64,000 bases of DNA from CAYVVT01 sp964454335 (GCA_964454335.1 CAYVVT010000003.1:239514-303513), one strand, 5' to 3'. Counted from the stretch's first letter, positions 54,801-63,406 are shown. Program-made: numbers and translations. Notes: generated from the sequence alone by a model not told the origin.

Positions 54801-55090
54801 TCACGCTCAGCCCGCTCCAGGAGATTCTGATCACCATAGGCGGTGGTAAAAATGATGGGAATGAGTTGATCCTCAAGGATCCGGGTGGCAGCAGTGATCC
54901 CATCCATCTGGCCCTGCAGCATAATATCCATGAGAATCAGATCTGGATTTTCACTGCGGGCTGAATCGACAGCACCTTCTCCAGAGGCGATGATATCGAT
55001 TACAGAGTATCCCTGATTGCGAACTAAGGCAGCCAGATCCTCTGCTGCTATCCTTTCATCTTCGACAATCAGTATACGTTGATCAGCCAT
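51887..55090 (-). CDS. Multi-domain hybrid sensor histidine kinase (REC-GAF-PAS3-GAF-HK)
   Basis: A 1067-residue cytosolic signalling protein with no membrane span. Order: receiver domain (1-120, ILIVEDE and phospho-acceptor Asp55 in LILMDIML); GAF-like region (~140-285); PAS at ~297, ~418 and ~550 (for example NGQEWTGELQNRKKSG in PAS2); GAF (~690-835); HisKA with His near 866 in DVITHDLRNPAS; HATPase with NYISNAIKYSSDG near 978 and GQGLGLAIVKRIADAHEAE. An N-terminal receiver means it may be fed by another kinase. No response regulator or output gene is adjacent. ATG at 55090 is used, with AGGA upstream. Confidence 0.92.
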   Translation of the reverse strand: MADQRILIVEDERIAAEDLAALVRNQGYSVIDIIASGEGAVDSARSENPDLILMDIMLQGQMDGITAATRILEDQLIPIIFTTAYGDQNLLERAERETSPYGFIQKPYSDRDIKTTIQLALRRGARDKQVAQMNALLEMKDRISRTIVTRPDSRELLEAIPSELTAANGFSACWIVVMNADASIREIHHSGIAEKQLSKYQKKFHWDSESQESKEIHSDNVLGALTGLSAYRFPFQIDEQLSGFLGIVLKEKVDLDESEQVILQDVANDMSQELYRNELLKKRQAAKEQLAASERQIRAVMDNAPTGIALMGEDFTIEYVNQRVLDITGFIRDELLGKPFTEFIISGLEQAVENYKARRAGKPAESHYELTVRAKSGDEKIIRVSGAIMESASGEVTTISHIEDITESKAVNARLIQLSRAVEQSPASVIITDTDGNIEYVNPKFTATTGYEVEEVLGKNPRILKSGSQSKDYYRELWKTISNGQEWTGELQNRKKSGEIFWESASISPITSEGGTITHYLAVKEDITQRKLADEILRISEERFRKISGASLDAIVLIKGDGTITFWNEAAVRIFGYTREEILGQNALEVLTPARHLETFTMAIGGFFSDHEMRESERVFEGKGQRKNGDEIYIEIAATLISTDEGDQILGMIRDISQRKEAEKSTERGNKLRNALFNITDAALVVESMDELYENIYEQLRTVVEANSFMIALYEREDTSIRFPFVRDDEVVEMPAQIGFDPTHSLTARTISIGRTVNLEPGDIKKLMEKGEITLVGDIPSNWLGIPLTIEQDVIGCMVLQNFGEESQFMEEDVRLLETAAVQIAQTLNRKRTEREIAESEKEHRLLATELGEANGMKELLLDVITHDLRNPASVISGIVELMEYEIEEQELVEVLKGSSESLLKVIENASVLSKLTLGESITREELDLVAMARETAAEFSSQLETNEMSIELDCPEQALIQANPIISEIIKNYISNAIKYSSDGKKILIRILKQEDRQVLQVIDYGPTIPPDKQQLIFERKVQLSTGVKKGQGLGLAIVKRIADAHEAEVGVEVNEPRGNIFYLKI

Positions 55091-55182
55091 GCAATATCCT
55101 GTCAACTGGTCCCTGCCCCGATGGACGTCCTAATTTAGCCCGCCTGATGAGAAATGGTATCCGCTTGTAGGTTGTGTACCGT

Positions 55183-56292
55183 CTAATGAGTTTCCAACTC
55201 CCCGGATAGCTCATTCACAAAACTGGCGATGCGTTCACCGGCATGCCCATCCCACATCGGGATCGGGCTCCCTTCTTTCTTATTACCGTCCAGAATTTCT
55301 AAAACTGCAGTAAAAATATCGTCTGGATCCACACCCACCAGCAGGTTCGTACCCCTGGTGATGGTCACTGGACGTTCAGTATTTTCTCGGGCTGTAATAC
55401 AGGGTACACCCAGAAAGCTGGTCTCCTCCTGGACACCCCCGGAATCTGTCAACACGACGCTGGCTTCCTTCTGGCATTTTACAAAATCAAGGTACGGCAT
55501 GGGATCCAACAGCCGCAGGTCTGGATGGTCTGCCGGTTCAAATCCGATCAGATCTGATATTTTCTTTCGTGTGCGTGGATGAACCGGGAATAGCACGGGC
55601 TGTCGATCTGCCAGCTTCGACAGGATCCCCAATAGCTTTTCCAGGTGACCAGGATCGTCAACATTGGAGGGCCTGTGCAGGGTGACCAGCACGAATTCCC
55701 TGGCCTTAACCCCCACATCCTCCAGAATAGTACTTTCGTCAGCTTTGGGTAAAAGCGCAGCCAGGGAATCGATCATGGTGTTGCCCACTTCGATGATCTG
55801 CTCCTGGTGAAAACCTTCCGCAATGAGATTGACAACACCATCCTCACAGGTGGTGAACAAGTAGCTGGAGACCCTGTCGGCAACGATGCGATTCACCTCT
55901 TCAGGCATACTCATATCCCTGGATCGCAGTCCAGCCTCCACATGTCCCACAGGAATGTGAAGTTTTGTCGCCACCAGAGCGCAGGCCATGGTAGAATTGA
56001 CATCGCCCACCACCAGGACAAGATCAGGTGGATCATTCTGGATCAACTCTTCATATGCGACCATGACCTTGCCTGTTTGAACGGCATGGGTACCACTACC
56101 CACTTCCAGTGAAACATGTGGTTCAGGAAGGTCAAGCTGTTTAAAGAATATCTCCGACATGTTCTGATCATAATGCTGACCTGTGTGAACGATGCGGCAT
56201 TGGACATCGTCAGTGTAATTCTGAAGGGCTTTATAGATCGGACCGATCTTCATGAAGTTGGGCCTGGCACCGGCGATGAGGTCAATATTCAA
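55183..56292 (-). CDS. wecB: UDP-N-acetylglucosamine 2-epimerase (non-hydrolysing)
   Basis: A 369-residue WecB/MnaA-type enzyme that converts UDP-GlcNAc to UDP-ManNAc for surface polysaccharides. Landmarks are AGARPNFMKIGPIYKAL at the start, IVHTGQHYDQNMSEIFF, PVGHVEAGLRSRDM, LVTLHRPSNVDD and VLTDSGGVQEETSFLG. The start is TTG at 56292 with AAAGGA six bases upstream; no ATG occurs before the conserved AGARPN motif. It is a single gene, 90 bp from the TonB receptor stop. Confidence 0.95.
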   Translation of the reverse strand: MNIDLIAGARPNFMKIGPIYKALQNYTDDVQCRIVHTGQHYDQNMSEIFFKQLDLPEPHVSLEVGSGTHAVQTGKVMVAYEELIQNDPPDLVLVVGDVNSTMACALVATKLHIPVGHVEAGLRSRDMSMPEEVNRIVADRVSSYLFTTCEDGVVNLIAEGFHQEQIIEVGNTMIDSLAALLPKADESTILEDVGVKAREFVLVTLHRPSNVDDPGHLEKLLGILSKLADRQPVLFPVHPRTRKKISDLIGFEPADHPDLRLLDPMPYLDFVKCQKEASVVLTDSGGVQEETSFLGVPCITARENTERPVTITRGTNLLVGVDPDDIFTAVLEILDGNKKEGSPIPMWDGHAGERIASFVNELSGELETH

Positions 56293-56382
56293 CGTTTTTC
56301 CTTTATGTTTCGTATTTCAAAGCCCGCGAATATAGTCCCAAACAAAGGTCGAAAAGACAGAATTCTAGGAGAGGTGCAATCC

Positions 56383-58701
56383 TCAGAAAAGATACCTGAC
56401 CGTTAGACCAAGATGACGCGGATCGCCATAGCTCTCGTACAATCGGGGGGTATAGTCCGGTGGCTCAAGACCAAAGAAGAATCCCCGTACGCCATAGCGC
56501 TGGTCCAGCAGGTTGTTCGCCCAGATGCTCAGGCTGAGAGTCTTGCTGAATTCATAGTCCACGTTGCCATTCAGTAGCACATACGCACCGGATCTCTCGC
56601 TATGACTGTCGGAATAATAGAAGGCGTCCTTGCCTTCGAGTGAGATCGAGCCGCTGAGCGCAGCGTCAGACCGATAAGCAACCGCGAGGCGATAAGCATA
56701 CTCAGGTGCATAAGCTGGTGCCCGGTCACCCAGGGTGACAAATTCGCCTTCTCCTATCTCAAAATCGTAGGCTGTGGTATGAGCCTGGAGCAGGGCGATG
56801 GTCAGATCAGTGGATAATCCAGGAAGAAGATTTCGGCGGAACTCTAATTCCAGACCACTCAGTTCACCACCTGCAGCATTACCGATATAATACGTGAAGC
56901 TATTGGGATCACCGGGATCCTGCTGGCTGGAAATAGACACCTGCTGGGCCTGGCGTTGCGCATGGAAACCTACGATAGACAGATAACCATCAACATCCGC
57001 GCTACGATAACCGAGTTCAATGTTGGTGATATACTCGGGATCGAAGGGTCGATGTTCTTCCCGGATCCGCGGATGCTGGTTGATCCCCCCTGCCTTGAAA
57101 CCCCTGGCCAGACTGGTAAAGATCCGTTGACGCTGGGAGATTGGATAGAGCAGGGAGACACGGCCACCCAACAGGCGGTCTTTGATATCGAAGCGGGTTC
57201 CCAGATCGTCGCTGTAATCAGTGGACCTGATCCCCAGCCGGAAATTCGAGCTGAAGATCAGTTTGAATGGTGTTGTGTATTCGATCTGGCCATATGTGGA
57301 GGCATTGCGCAGGAGAAACTCACTGTTGAGGGCAGATTCGTCTCCGCCAAAGAGATAGCCCACGGCATCATCGTTCTCAAGCAACTCCTTGTGATATAAT
57401 CCAGCAACCAGCTTCACGGCCTGATCCTCATGGCTTAATCGTATCTCCTGGCTGATTGTCCGTCGGTCGCGCAGGATCCGGTCAAAAAAATCATATTGCC
57501 AGCCCTCGACTTCCGGATCAAAGCCGTATGGTTCATCAGCCCAGAAATCCTCGTTACCCCAATCACTGTCATAACTGTGTTCAGATTCCGACCTGGAAAG
57601 TGAGGCGATGCCAAGAAGTTCCAGCTCGGGAGACAGCTCCAAGGTACCCTTCAATGATCCTGCCGTGAGCATCTGACTGTCTCTTCCAGGTTTATCGGCA
57701 TAGGACGTGTACCCGTTATTATCAGGTGCCCAACTGTCGTAGCCGTTGTCCAGTTCAACCACCATGACCGTGGTTTGAAGCGACACTCGACTGTCCGGTA
57801 TCCAATGGAGCTTCAGTCTGGCCAGTGATTCCTGCCGTTCATTGGTGTGGTCACTGTTCAGGTAGACATTCTCCCTAAATCCGTTGTTGTAGGAGCGTTG
57901 CAGAGCTAGGCGGCCTTTGATGGAAGTGGCGATAGGTAGATCCAGGGCGAGACCCGCACTTCTGGTATCGGCATTACCCATGCTGAGTTGAAGGACGTTC
58001 TGGGACGTTCGCATGGGATCCAGGGATCGTAGATTGATGAATCCACCGATTGCGTTTGGTCCATACACGGAGGACTGTGGACCTCTGAACAACTCCACAC
58101 TCTCGAGATCGAAGGTCATGCCGGCCATGGCCATACCGCTGAGATCGATATCATCAATACTGAATCCCACCGAGAAGTTCGGCGGTCCATCCCCGGCATA
58201 TTGCGATCGTTCACCGATCCCCCGGATCTGAAAATAACGCGGACGGGAACTTCCACCAGCCCAGGTAAGATTCGGTATCCGATTGATGAGATTCTGGAAA
58301 TGCTCTGTTCCACCTGTTTGCAACTGGCGTGTTCGAAGCACAGTGACGCCGGCTTCAATGTCCAACAGCGCCTTGCGGCTTAAACCACCACTGACAATGA
58401 CGGTTCCGCCCTGAATTACCTCGGGGATGAGGTAGATGATCTTGCCGAGTTTCGATACTGGGACTTCCAGTGTCTGATAACCGATATGACGCAGGCTAAG
58501 CATCTGTGCCTCACCGGGAATGATGGAGAATTCACCCCTGGCATCGGTAATGGTACCTCCGGATCCAACAATGATCTCAACACCGGGCAGTGGTTGATCC
58601 GTCTCGGCGTCGCGGATGATGGCGGATACGGCCACTTCCTGTGCGTTTAGCTTGATTATCGTGATGGCGAGTATGGGGATCAGGCTGGTGGCTCGGAACA
58701 T
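56383..58701 (-). CDS. TonB-dependent receptor under TPP riboswitch control (predicted thiamine uptake)
   Basis: A 772-residue outer membrane receptor. A signal peptide (1-~20) is followed by a carboxypeptidase-regulatory-like domain (AVSAIIRDAETDQPLPGVEI), a plug (ALLDIEAGVTVLRTRQL, RYFQIRGIGERSQYAG, VELFRGPQSSVYGPNAIGG) and a 22-strand-type barrel ending in Phe (LTVRYLF). A TPP riboswitch directly precedes the ATG, with its GGGAGG ribosome site at the aptamer edge. So it most likely brings in thiamine or a thiamine precursor, powered by TonB-ExbBD encoded elsewhere. Known FCB relatives linked to thiamine exist. No inner-membrane thiamine permease lies beside it. Confidence 0.9.
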   Translation of the reverse strand: MFRATSLIPILAITIIKLNAQEVAVSAIIRDAETDQPLPGVEIIVGSGGTITDARGEFSIIPGEAQMLSLRHIGYQTLEVPVSKLGKIIYLIPEVIQGGTVIVSGGLSRKALLDIEAGVTVLRTRQLQTGGTEHFQNLINRIPNLTWAGGSSRPRYFQIRGIGERSQYAGDGPPNFSVGFSIDDIDLSGMAMAGMTFDLESVELFRGPQSSVYGPNAIGGFINLRSLDPMRTSQNVLQLSMGNADTRSAGLALDLPIATSIKGRLALQRSYNNGFRENVYLNSDHTNERQESLARLKLHWIPDSRVSLQTTVMVVELDNGYDSWAPDNNGYTSYADKPGRDSQMLTAGSLKGTLELSPELELLGIASLSRSESEHSYDSDWGNEDFWADEPYGFDPEVEGWQYDFFDRILRDRRTISQEIRLSHEDQAVKLVAGLYHKELLENDDAVGYLFGGDESALNSEFLLRNASTYGQIEYTTPFKLIFSSNFRLGIRSTDYSDDLGTRFDIKDRLLGGRVSLLYPISQRQRIFTSLARGFKAGGINQHPRIREEHRPFDPEYITNIELGYRSADVDGYLSIVGFHAQRQAQQVSISSQQDPGDPNSFTYYIGNAAGGELSGLELEFRRNLLPGLSTDLTIALLQAHTTAYDFEIGEGEFVTLGDRAPAYAPEYAYRLAVAYRSDAALSGSISLEGKDAFYYSDSHSERSGAYVLLNGNVDYEFSKTLSLSIWANNLLDQRYGVRGFFFGLEPPDYTPRLYESYGDPRHLGLTVRYLF

Positions 58702-58706
58702 GGTTT

Positions 58707-58797
58707 CCTCCCTACGCTGGTATGATCCAGATCAGGTTCAAAGGGTTTGATCTCAGCCCATCTGTGGATTCATTCCAGTGGGCACCCCGTGGGGCAA
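58707..58797 (-). promoter_or_regulatory. TPP riboswitch (THI element)
   Basis: On the minus strand the conserved THI blocks occur in order: GGGGTGCC (58788-58781), GGGCTGAGAT (58759-58750), ACCC, then AACCTGATCTGGAT (58738-58725) and ACCAGCGTAGGGA (58722-58710). The CTGAGA and CCTGATCTGGAT parts are the pyrimidine and pyrophosphate sensor helices. The ribosome site GGGAGG overlaps the aptamer's 3' end five bases before the ATG, so control is probably translational, by sequestering the site when TPP is bound. Confidence 0.95.
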
Positions 58798-58851
58798 ATA
58801 TAGTGTCTACGTCCTCGATTGGAGAATAATTCCAGGGGGATCCAGAGAAAT

Positions 58852-58878
58852 AAAAAAGGCCACCTCAGGCGGCCTTTT
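58852..58878 (-). terminator. Rho-independent terminator of trxA
   Basis: On the minus strand a 7-bp stem GGCCGCC / GGTGGCC with one G-T pair (58874-58858) and a TGA loop is followed by six T (58857-58852). It sits 21 bp after the trxA stop and isolates trxA from the TPP-controlled receptor. Confidence 0.9.
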
Positions 58879-58899
58879 GATCATTTCTTGAATGGGCTG

Positions 58900-59229
58900 T
58901 CAGGTCAGAACACCATCGATCTTCGCTACGATCTGGGGTTTGGGAACGGCACCGATAACCATCTGAGCAACTTCCCCATTCTTAAAGATAAGGAGACTGG
59001 GAATACTGCGGATCCCATATTTCTGGGCTGTGGCAGGATTGTGATCGACATCCATCTTCCCCACCTTCAGGCGACCCTCATACTCATCTGCAATCTCGGC
59101 AACCACCGGCGCCACCATCTTGCAGGGCATACACCAGACTGCCCAGAAGTCAACGAGAACGGGTACATCAGAATTGACAACTTCCTCTTCAAATTTCTCG
59201 TCGGTAAATTCTATCACTGCATCAGACAT
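58900..59229 (-). CDS. trxA: Thioredoxin
   Basis: A 109-residue thioredoxin with the active-site WCMPC at 32-36 (usual WCGPC; the Met in place of Gly is a known type of variation), DFWAVW before it, the cis-Pro segment IRSIPSLLIFKNGEVA at ~74-89 and the buried Asp in VLVDFW. It reduces disulfides with NADPH-thioredoxin reductase in the cytosol. Length is normal. A clear AAGGAG site precedes the ATG by six bases. It has its own terminator and a 78-bp leader after the ABC permease. Confidence 0.96.
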   Translation of the reverse strand: MSDAVIEFTDEKFEEEVVNSDVPVLVDFWAVWCMPCKMVAPVVAEIADEYEGRLKVGKMDVDHNPATAQKYGIRSIPSLLIFKNGEVAQMVIGAVPKPQIVAKIDGVLT

Positions 59230-59307
59230 GCATTTCTCCTTGAAATTATATCAAACAAGCCGGTGGTGAATTTAAATGGACCATGAGCCATGTCAAGCGT
59301 CGAGAAG

Positions 59308-60540
59308 CTATGCCCTGATCCAACGGACGATTTCCTGGAATGTGATCCGCTTCCCATAGAGTAGAACCGCGGTCCGAAAGACTTTTGCAGAGATACGGAT
59401 AGAGACATATACGGTGGCCAGGAGCACGAGGAGCGTACCGGCGATCTGGATCCCATTGGTCTCCTTCACAGCTATCTTGATGATCATGAAGAAGGGGGTC
59501 AGGGGCGGGACATAGCTCAGGATGTTGACCAGGAGGCTGTTGGGGCTTTCGATGACCAGCATCCACAGCATCATGGGGATCACAGCGAGGAACGAGATGA
59601 TCTGAATGGCCTGCTGGGCCTCCTGCTCAGAGTCAAACAGTGCGCCCACCCCGATGAACATGGACGCGAACCAGAGATAGCCCAGAATGAAATATGCCAG
59701 ATACAGCACCGTCATCGTGCCGGTGAGGATCGACACCTCATAGTACAGACTTGCGAAATAGACCACCGCAAGGTAGATGGCGGACTGGGTCAGGCCCAGA
59801 AAGCCCAATCCCATGATCTTGCCCATCATCAGCTGCTGGTGACTCAGTGTGGACAGGAGGATCTCCATAACACGTGAGGACCGTTCTTCCAGGACCGCTC
59901 TCATCAGTAGCTGTGCTCCGGTGAAGATCCCCATGAACAGCAGGAACATGAAAATGAATGGAGCGATATAGGACGCGATTATTTCAGCCTCACCCATCTC
60001 CTCTTCTGTGGCAATTTCATAGTAGACCATCTCTACATTTGCCCTCAGGGCATCTACAATCTCATCCGGTACCTGGTGCGTTCTGGCTCGCTCCTGGACG
60101 AGAATTGCCTGCATTCGACTCTCCACGATATCCGTAAGTCGCAGACTCGAACTCGATTTGGCGTAATTCCGGATCTGCGTAGATTCCTCAAAGTCAGGTG
60201 GGATGACGAAATAGCCATCCAGCATGCCCTCGGTCACCAGTTGATCATAGGAATCCTTAAGAACATCGAATGAACCCTCAACCGGCATGATGGTAATGGG
60301 CGGAATCTCGTCGTCTGCGTAACGGCCCTCAATGGCATCTACCAGGAGCGCACCATAGTAGTCGGTTTCATCCATCAGCGCGAACTCTTTGGTATCCAGG
60401 GTGGCACCGCTGCCTGCCAGATAGCCGCTGATCAGGCTGAAACCAAGGATTAGCACGGGCATCCCGAATGTGCTGATGATGAACCATTTCGAGCGGATAC
60501 GTCTGAGATACTCAAAGCGGGCAACTGTGAGAAACCTCAT
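59308..60540 (-). CDS. ABC-2 type permease (NatB-like)
   Basis: A 410-residue exporter permease. An N-terminal span (WFIISTFGMPVLILGFSLI) is followed by a large extracytoplasmic loop (~45-180) and five or six spans in the second half. MRAVLEERSSRVMEILLSTLS is the conserved coupling helix region after span 2, as in NatB/YhaP permeases. It overlaps the ATPase stop by four bases and forms one transporter with it. Substrate is not known; sodium, antibiotics or peptides are family examples. Confidence 0.88.
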   Translation of the reverse strand: MRFLTVARFEYLRRIRSKWFIISTFGMPVLILGFSLISGYLAGSGATLDTKEFALMDETDYYGALLVDAIEGRYADDEIPPITIMPVEGSFDVLKDSYDQLVTEGMLDGYFVIPPDFEESTQIRNYAKSSSSLRLTDIVESRMQAILVQERARTHQVPDEIVDALRANVEMVYYEIATEEEMGEAEIIASYIAPFIFMFLLFMGIFTGAQLLMRAVLEERSSRVMEILLSTLSHQQLMMGKIMGLGFLGLTQSAIYLAVVYFASLYYEVSILTGTMTVLYLAYFILGYLWFASMFIGVGALFDSEQEAQQAIQIISFLAVIPMMLWMLVIESPNSLLVNILSYVPPLTPFFMIIKIAVKETNGIQIAGTLLVLLATVYVSIRISAKVFRTAVLLYGKRITFQEIVRWIRA

Positions 60541-61424
60541 GCCTGCCCCTCCTTCACCACCGAGATGAATATCTCCTCCAGCCCTGCTTCAGCGATACGT
60601 ATGGATCTAATGGAGGCTTTCCTGTTTAGCATTTCTATGAGACTTTGTCGATCATCTTTGGAGCCAAGCGGGAAATAATAGCGATTGTCCAAATGCTCAC
60701 CCACCAGATCAGCCAGCAGTCCATCCCCCAACACCTGTCCTTCCTCCAGGATGACCTCGAGCTGCTGTCCGCCATATTCTCTGCTGATATTTGAGAGTTT
60801 ACCTGAAAGGACCAGTCGCCCCTTGTCGATCATGGCAACATCATCACATACCTTCTCCACCTGATCCATCTGATGAGAGCTGAAAACTATCGTTCGACCT
60901 GCAGCCTTCAGCTCTGAGAGAATGTCCTTGAGCAGGATCTGATTGACTGGATCCAGCCCCGAAAAGGGCTCGTCCATGATGACGATTTCGGGATCATGAA
61001 CGATGGTGTTGATGAACTGGAGCTTCTGTTGATTCCCCCTAGAAAGTTCCTGGACCTTTGCGCCTGCACGATCTGCGAGTTCGAAACGCTCGAGCAGCTC
61101 ATATCCCCTGGCGGCAGCCCGGGATACGCCTCGTAAAGAAGCAAAATAGGTGATGGTCTCGATGACCGAGATCTTCTGATAAAGACCACGTTCTTCCGGA
61201 AGGTAACCGATCTGGTTAACAGGTGGTAATTGCGGTTTACCCGAGTAGTGGATCACTCCTGTGTCCGCCTGGATGATATTCATTATCATCCGCAGAGTCG
61301 TCGTCTTTCCTGCACCATTGGGACCCAGGAAGCCTAGGATACGACCGGGTTCGATGGAAAGGTCAAGTGAATCGACAGCGAGGATGCCGTCGAAGCTTTT
61401 GGACACCTCGGATAGCTGGATCAC
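60537..61424 (-). CDS. ABC transporter ATP-binding protein (NatA-like)
   Basis: A 295-residue ATPase: Walker A GPNGAGKT at 35-42, signature LSRGNQQKLQFI near 128, Walker B IVIMDEPFSGLDP near 148-160, and a C-terminal DUF4162-like tail. The start is GTG at 61424, 15 bp after the tyrS stop, with only a weak ribosome site, so it may rely on coupling to tyrS. It drives the overlapping permease. Confidence 0.9.
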   Translation of the reverse strand: MIQLSEVSKSFDGILAVDSLDLSIEPGRILGFLGPNGAGKTTTLRMIMNIIQADTGVIHYSGKPQLPPVNQIGYLPEERGLYQKISVIETITYFASLRGVSRAAARGYELLERFELADRAGAKVQELSRGNQQKLQFINTIVHDPEIVIMDEPFSGLDPVNQILLKDILSELKAAGRTIVFSSHQMDQVEKVCDDVAMIDKGRLVLSGKLSNISREYGGQQLEVILEEGQVLGDGLLADLVGEHLDNRYYFPLGSKDDRQSLIEMLNRKASIRSIRIAEAGLEEIFISVVKEGQA

Positions 61425-61439
61425 AGGTTTACCGGAAAC

Positions 61440-62654
61440 TTATTCACAGATAATGCGCAGGAATTTGCGTTTACCCGCTTTAATAACGGACTCTCCTGAC
61501 TTGGTGAAGCTGTGGAATTCATCCCTGACGACCGATCCGTTCATCTTGATCGCTGATTGCTTGAAAAGTCGGCGGATCTCACCACGACTGGCAAAGAGAC
61601 CACTGCGTTCAAGAATATCAAGCAGTTTGGCTCCCTCGGAACTGACAATATGGATCTCAGGCATATCATCTGGAACATCCTTTCTGATGAATACCTGATC
61701 AAAAGCCTGCTCAGCCTTCAAGGCGGTATCAGGGCCGTAATACAGTTCAACCAGCGCTCTGCCCAGCTGCCGCTTGAAATCTCGTGGATTCTTACCCGCT
61801 TTCAGGCTCTCCTTTACGATTTCGATCTCATCATCGGTCATGGACGTAGTCAGCATCATGTATTTCAGGATCAGTTCATCCGGTATGGAAAGGATCTTAC
61901 CATATATCTGGTCAGCCGGATCTGTCAAACCGATATAGTTGTCGTAGCTCTTGGACATCTTCTCTACGCCATCAGTCCCCTCCAGCAAGGGCATGGTAAG
62001 AATGACCTGAGGCTTGGAACCGGCTTTGCGCTGAAGTTCGCGGGCCACCAGAAAGTTGAAGAGCTGATCAGTACCACCCAACTCGAGGTCGGATCTCAAA
62101 TGCACCGAATCCTGACCCTGGGCCAGTGGATACAGAAACTCGTGTACAGAAATTGGCGTTCCCTGGCGATACCTTTTTGAAAAATCATCGCGCTCGAGCA
62201 TTTGAGCCACCGTATACTGACCGGCAAGCTTGATGACATCGGAGAAGTTCATTTGATTCAGCCAGTCAGAGTTATAAACGACCTCAAGCCGCTCCCGATC
62301 CAGTATGATCGTGGCCTGCTCCAGATAGGACTCTCCATGCTGTCGAGCCTCAGTCAGGCTGATACTTGGCCGGGTTTTATTCCTGCCGGTTGGATCGCCT
62401 ATGGACGCGGTAAAATCCCCGATGATCAGAATGGCCGTGTGCCCCAGATCCTGAAACTGGCGCAATTTCTTCAGAACCACTGCATGTCCGATATGCAGAT
62501 CTGGACGACTGGGATCCGCTCCCAGCTTTATTTTCAGTGGTTTTCCACTCGAACTGGCTCTTTCAAGTTTCTGTTCCAGTTCCTCTGGAGAGACCAGTTC
62601 TTCACTGCCACGCTGGATTAGGTCCATCTGTTCTTTTACGGGAGGAAATTTCAT
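61440..62654 (-). CDS. tyrS: Tyrosyl-tRNA synthetase
   Basis: A 404-residue class I synthetase. HIGH is at 54-57 (DLHIGHAVVL), KMSKS at 232-236, and an S4-type RNA-binding domain fills the C-terminal ~65 residues (IRRLFKQSAIKMNGSVV). The sequence is closer to the TyrZ-type enzyme (start KFPPVKEQMDLIQRG) than to E. coli TyrS. GGAGGA-like bases before the start support ATG at 62654. It follows smpB by 35 bp. Confidence 0.96.
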   Translation of the reverse strand: MKFPPVKEQMDLIQRGSEELVSPEELEQKLERASSSGKPLKIKLGADPSRPDLHIGHAVVLKKLRQFQDLGHTAILIIGDFTASIGDPTGRNKTRPSISLTEARQHGESYLEQATIILDRERLEVVYNSDWLNQMNFSDVIKLAGQYTVAQMLERDDFSKRYRQGTPISVHEFLYPLAQGQDSVHLRSDLELGGTDQLFNFLVARELQRKAGSKPQVILTMPLLEGTDGVEKMSKSYDNYIGLTDPADQIYGKILSIPDELILKYMMLTTSMTDDEIEIVKESLKAGKNPRDFKRQLGRALVELYYGPDTALKAEQAFDQVFIRKDVPDDMPEIHIVSSEGAKLLDILERSGLFASRGEIRRLFKQSAIKMNGSVVRDEFHSFTKSGESVIKAGKRKFLRIICE

Positions 62655-62689
62655 AGGCAGGGCTTCTTCAATACAAGTTGTTGGGATTC

Positions 62690-63166
62690 TTAACCATCAA
62701 AACCGGATCGCTTCTGGGCACGCTCCATATCGCGATCGGCTTCTTTCTTCAAACTGGATTGGCGTTTGTCGTAGGATCTTTTTCCCTTTGCCAGACCAAG
62801 TTCAACCTTGAGCCGCCCATGCTTAAAATACAGAGAAAGCGGCACCAATGTGTGACCTTTTGCTTCAATTTCGTGAACGAGCTTGCGGATCTCCCGTTTA
62901 TGCAGGAGCAGACGTCTTGGCCTCGTGGGATCATGCTGATCATAGCTATTGGCTGTATCCCAGGGCGATACGTGCATATTTATGAGTAACAGCCCACCTT
63001 TTGCCGAGCGGGCATAAGCATCGGAGATATTCACCCTGCCGGCTCGAATGGACTTCACTTCGGTGCCATGCAGTGATATTCCAGCCTCCACCGTATGGGT
63101 AATGTTGAAATCATGGTATGCCTTGCGGTTCCGCACCACGATCTTGATATGATCCTTGTCGTTCAC
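62690..63166 (-). CDS. smpB: SsrA-binding protein SmpB
   Basis: A 158-residue protein that brings tmRNA to stalled ribosomes. It has VVRNRKAYHDFNITHTVEAG, GTEVKSIRAGRVNISDAYAR and LELGLAKGKRSYDKRQS-like C-terminal blocks and a basic tail. The start is GTG at 63166. The ssrA gene itself is not visible in this window. It heads the minus-strand run smpB-tyrS-NatA-NatB. With RNase R also present, the trans-translation/RNA decay partners are both here. Confidence 0.96.
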   Translation of the reverse strand: MNDKDHIKIVVRNRKAYHDFNITHTVEAGISLHGTEVKSIRAGRVNISDAYARSAKGGLLLINMHVSPWDTANSYDQHDPTRPRRLLLHKREIRKLVHEIEAKGHTLVPLSLYFKHGRLKVELGLAKGKRSYDKRQSSLKKEADRDMERAQKRSGFDG

Positions 63167-63406
63167 GGCACAAATGTATCTTTACACCAGGAATGAGGAA
63201 GGAGAAATCGCTGATTTCCAGGCGAAATGTTTATCTATGGGCTCTACAGTTAAAGCAACTTATGAAGCTAGCTTCCCTTTATCCCTGTGAATTCGATATG
63301 TATCTGCACATTTAGGAGTGATTAATCGCTTGATAAGTAATCGTTAGTGGGTTATTATTAAAGTGATGGTTAAAGCCTCCTGAACTTTTTTACAGTAATT
63401 TACCTT

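Noticed and set aside
61557..62180. A 207-codon frame antisense to tyrS.
   Set aside because: It lies within the conserved tyrS core, with no ribosome site or family match.
63167..63406. The 240-bp gap between smpB and merR as a place for ssrA (tmRNA) or a small gene.
   Set aside because: I see no tRNA-like ends, tag-peptide frame or hairpins; it is AT-rich and probably holds only the two divergent promoters.
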